From: Anoplolepis gracilipes
Lineage: Eukaryota; Arthropoda; Insecta; Hymenoptera; Formicidae
Direction: 5' to 3'
Length of the DNA stretch: 64,000 nucleotides
NCBI RefSeq assembly: GCF_047496725.1
Contig: NC_132986.1
Location: 2,380,001 to 2,444,000 of the forward strand
The notes under the pieces were generated by a model. The model ran no database searches. It saw nothing but the letters and a program-made list of their open reading frames with translations, and had not been told where the DNA came from. This document shows, in pieces, positions 63,413 to 64,000 of this stretch. The position numbers and the translations under genes were made by a program. Each line of letters begins with the position of its first letter. The first letter of the stretch is position 1.

Positions 63413-64000
63413 AAAAACATTGAAATAGGTAATTTGAGAAATAATATAAATGTATCAACAATAATATCAGAATAATCAGAGTGGAATGATCACAATGATA
63501 TGTATCGCGACAAAAAGATCCTGAATTATTTCTCTTGTAGCCCAGTTGCAAAAACCATCTACGAAATTTCGGTATACATCAATGACAATCATGATTGTTT
63601 TGATAAAATACAAAAGTTGCGTTATGTTTAATAATCAGTAAAATATATTAATACATTAAATATTAATATAACAATTTTGATATACTGTATGTATGAATGT
63701 AAATTCAGATATTGTGTCATACATATGAATCTATAATTTATCCATAATAAAATTTGAATTATAAATATTTATCAAAATTATTTGACATTGCTATACAATT
63801 TTAATGAATATTTCTGTACATTATATTTTATTATTTTTAATCTAGAAAGAAATTTTTAAGACATGCATAGTGATAGTCTATATTTAAAAATAGGAAAAAT
63901 GAGTAAAATATTTAGAAAAAAAGCGCAAATATTTTTTATTATATATTTTATGCGTGCAATATTTTGCAGACATGTTTTAGAAAAATTGATAATTCTTATA
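63413..64000. other. AT-rich right edge, no gene seen
   Basis: Very AT-rich; no feature recognised beyond the hammerhead-like motif next to it. Confidence 0.5.

Overview
The window looks like a stretch of insect nuclear chromosome, most likely from a hymenopteran and possibly an ant. This rests on composition and one gene. Long AT-rich non-coding DNA alternates with sharp GC-rich, CpG-rich islands, simple repeats (GA/CT, TA, GAC, TTCG) are abundant, genes are very sparse, and the one convincing coding exon resembles the insect EGF-receptor ligand Vein. The species cannot be fixed from the sequence. No bacterial operon, CRISPR array, rRNA or convincing tRNA was seen.

Gene content. The only strongly supported coding sequence is on the minus strand at 29355-30510. 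It is a 385-codon first coding exon of a secreted protein, with a signal peptide, a disordered middle, a basic cleavage-like site and a compact C-terminal domain, ending at a clear GTGAGC splice donor. The most likely identity is the insect neuregulin-like ligand vein. Its Ig-like and EGF exons would lie at lower coordinates; none was recognised down to base 1, so they are either outside the window or were missed by eye. Upstream of it (30511-32650) is a GC-rich island with simple repeats, a TATA-like element and CT/GA tracts, which is the probable promoter and leader. Two further islands hold possible exons judged only on splice signals and codon texture: 45848-45955 (minus strand) and about 57649-57828 (plus strand).

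Region by region. 1-10.7 kb is non-coding apart from a 7-bp minisatellite and a 703-bp foldback element with TTAA at both ends (3676-4378). 10.9-12.7 kb holds a GA tract and an A-rich, frame-broken protein-coding relic. 15.0-18.0 kb has two GC islands sharing a 26-base motif. 18.1-18.5 kb has a 145-bp tandem duplication and a perfect short hairpin. 24.2-26.0 kb has a pair of nearly identical 219-base inverted copies, one inserted into a locally duplicated unit. 26.1-26.8 kb is a GC island with a 15-bp minisatellite. 28.6-29.3 kb, probably the first intron of the vein-like gene, has a 42-base perfect palindrome and two tandem duplications. 32.7-39.3 kb holds a diverged direct repeat pair, a TA-flanked MITE and a larger TE-like element. 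44.9-46.6 kb has a roughly 300-base diverged inverted repeat bracketing the 45.8-kb candidate exon. 47.7-48.5 kb is a GC island with a 21-bp repeat. 54.4-55.0 kb has an old direct duplication. 57.2-63.1 kb is a run of GC-rich, strand-skewed islands with purine tracts and G-quadruplex-prone sequence. 63.4 kb has a hairpin resembling the hammerhead-like motif of Penelope-type retroelements.

No set of genes working together can be described. Most of the window reads as regulatory or intronic DNA around one developmental signalling gene, plus old mobile-element debris. Repeat boundaries and similarities were judged by eye.
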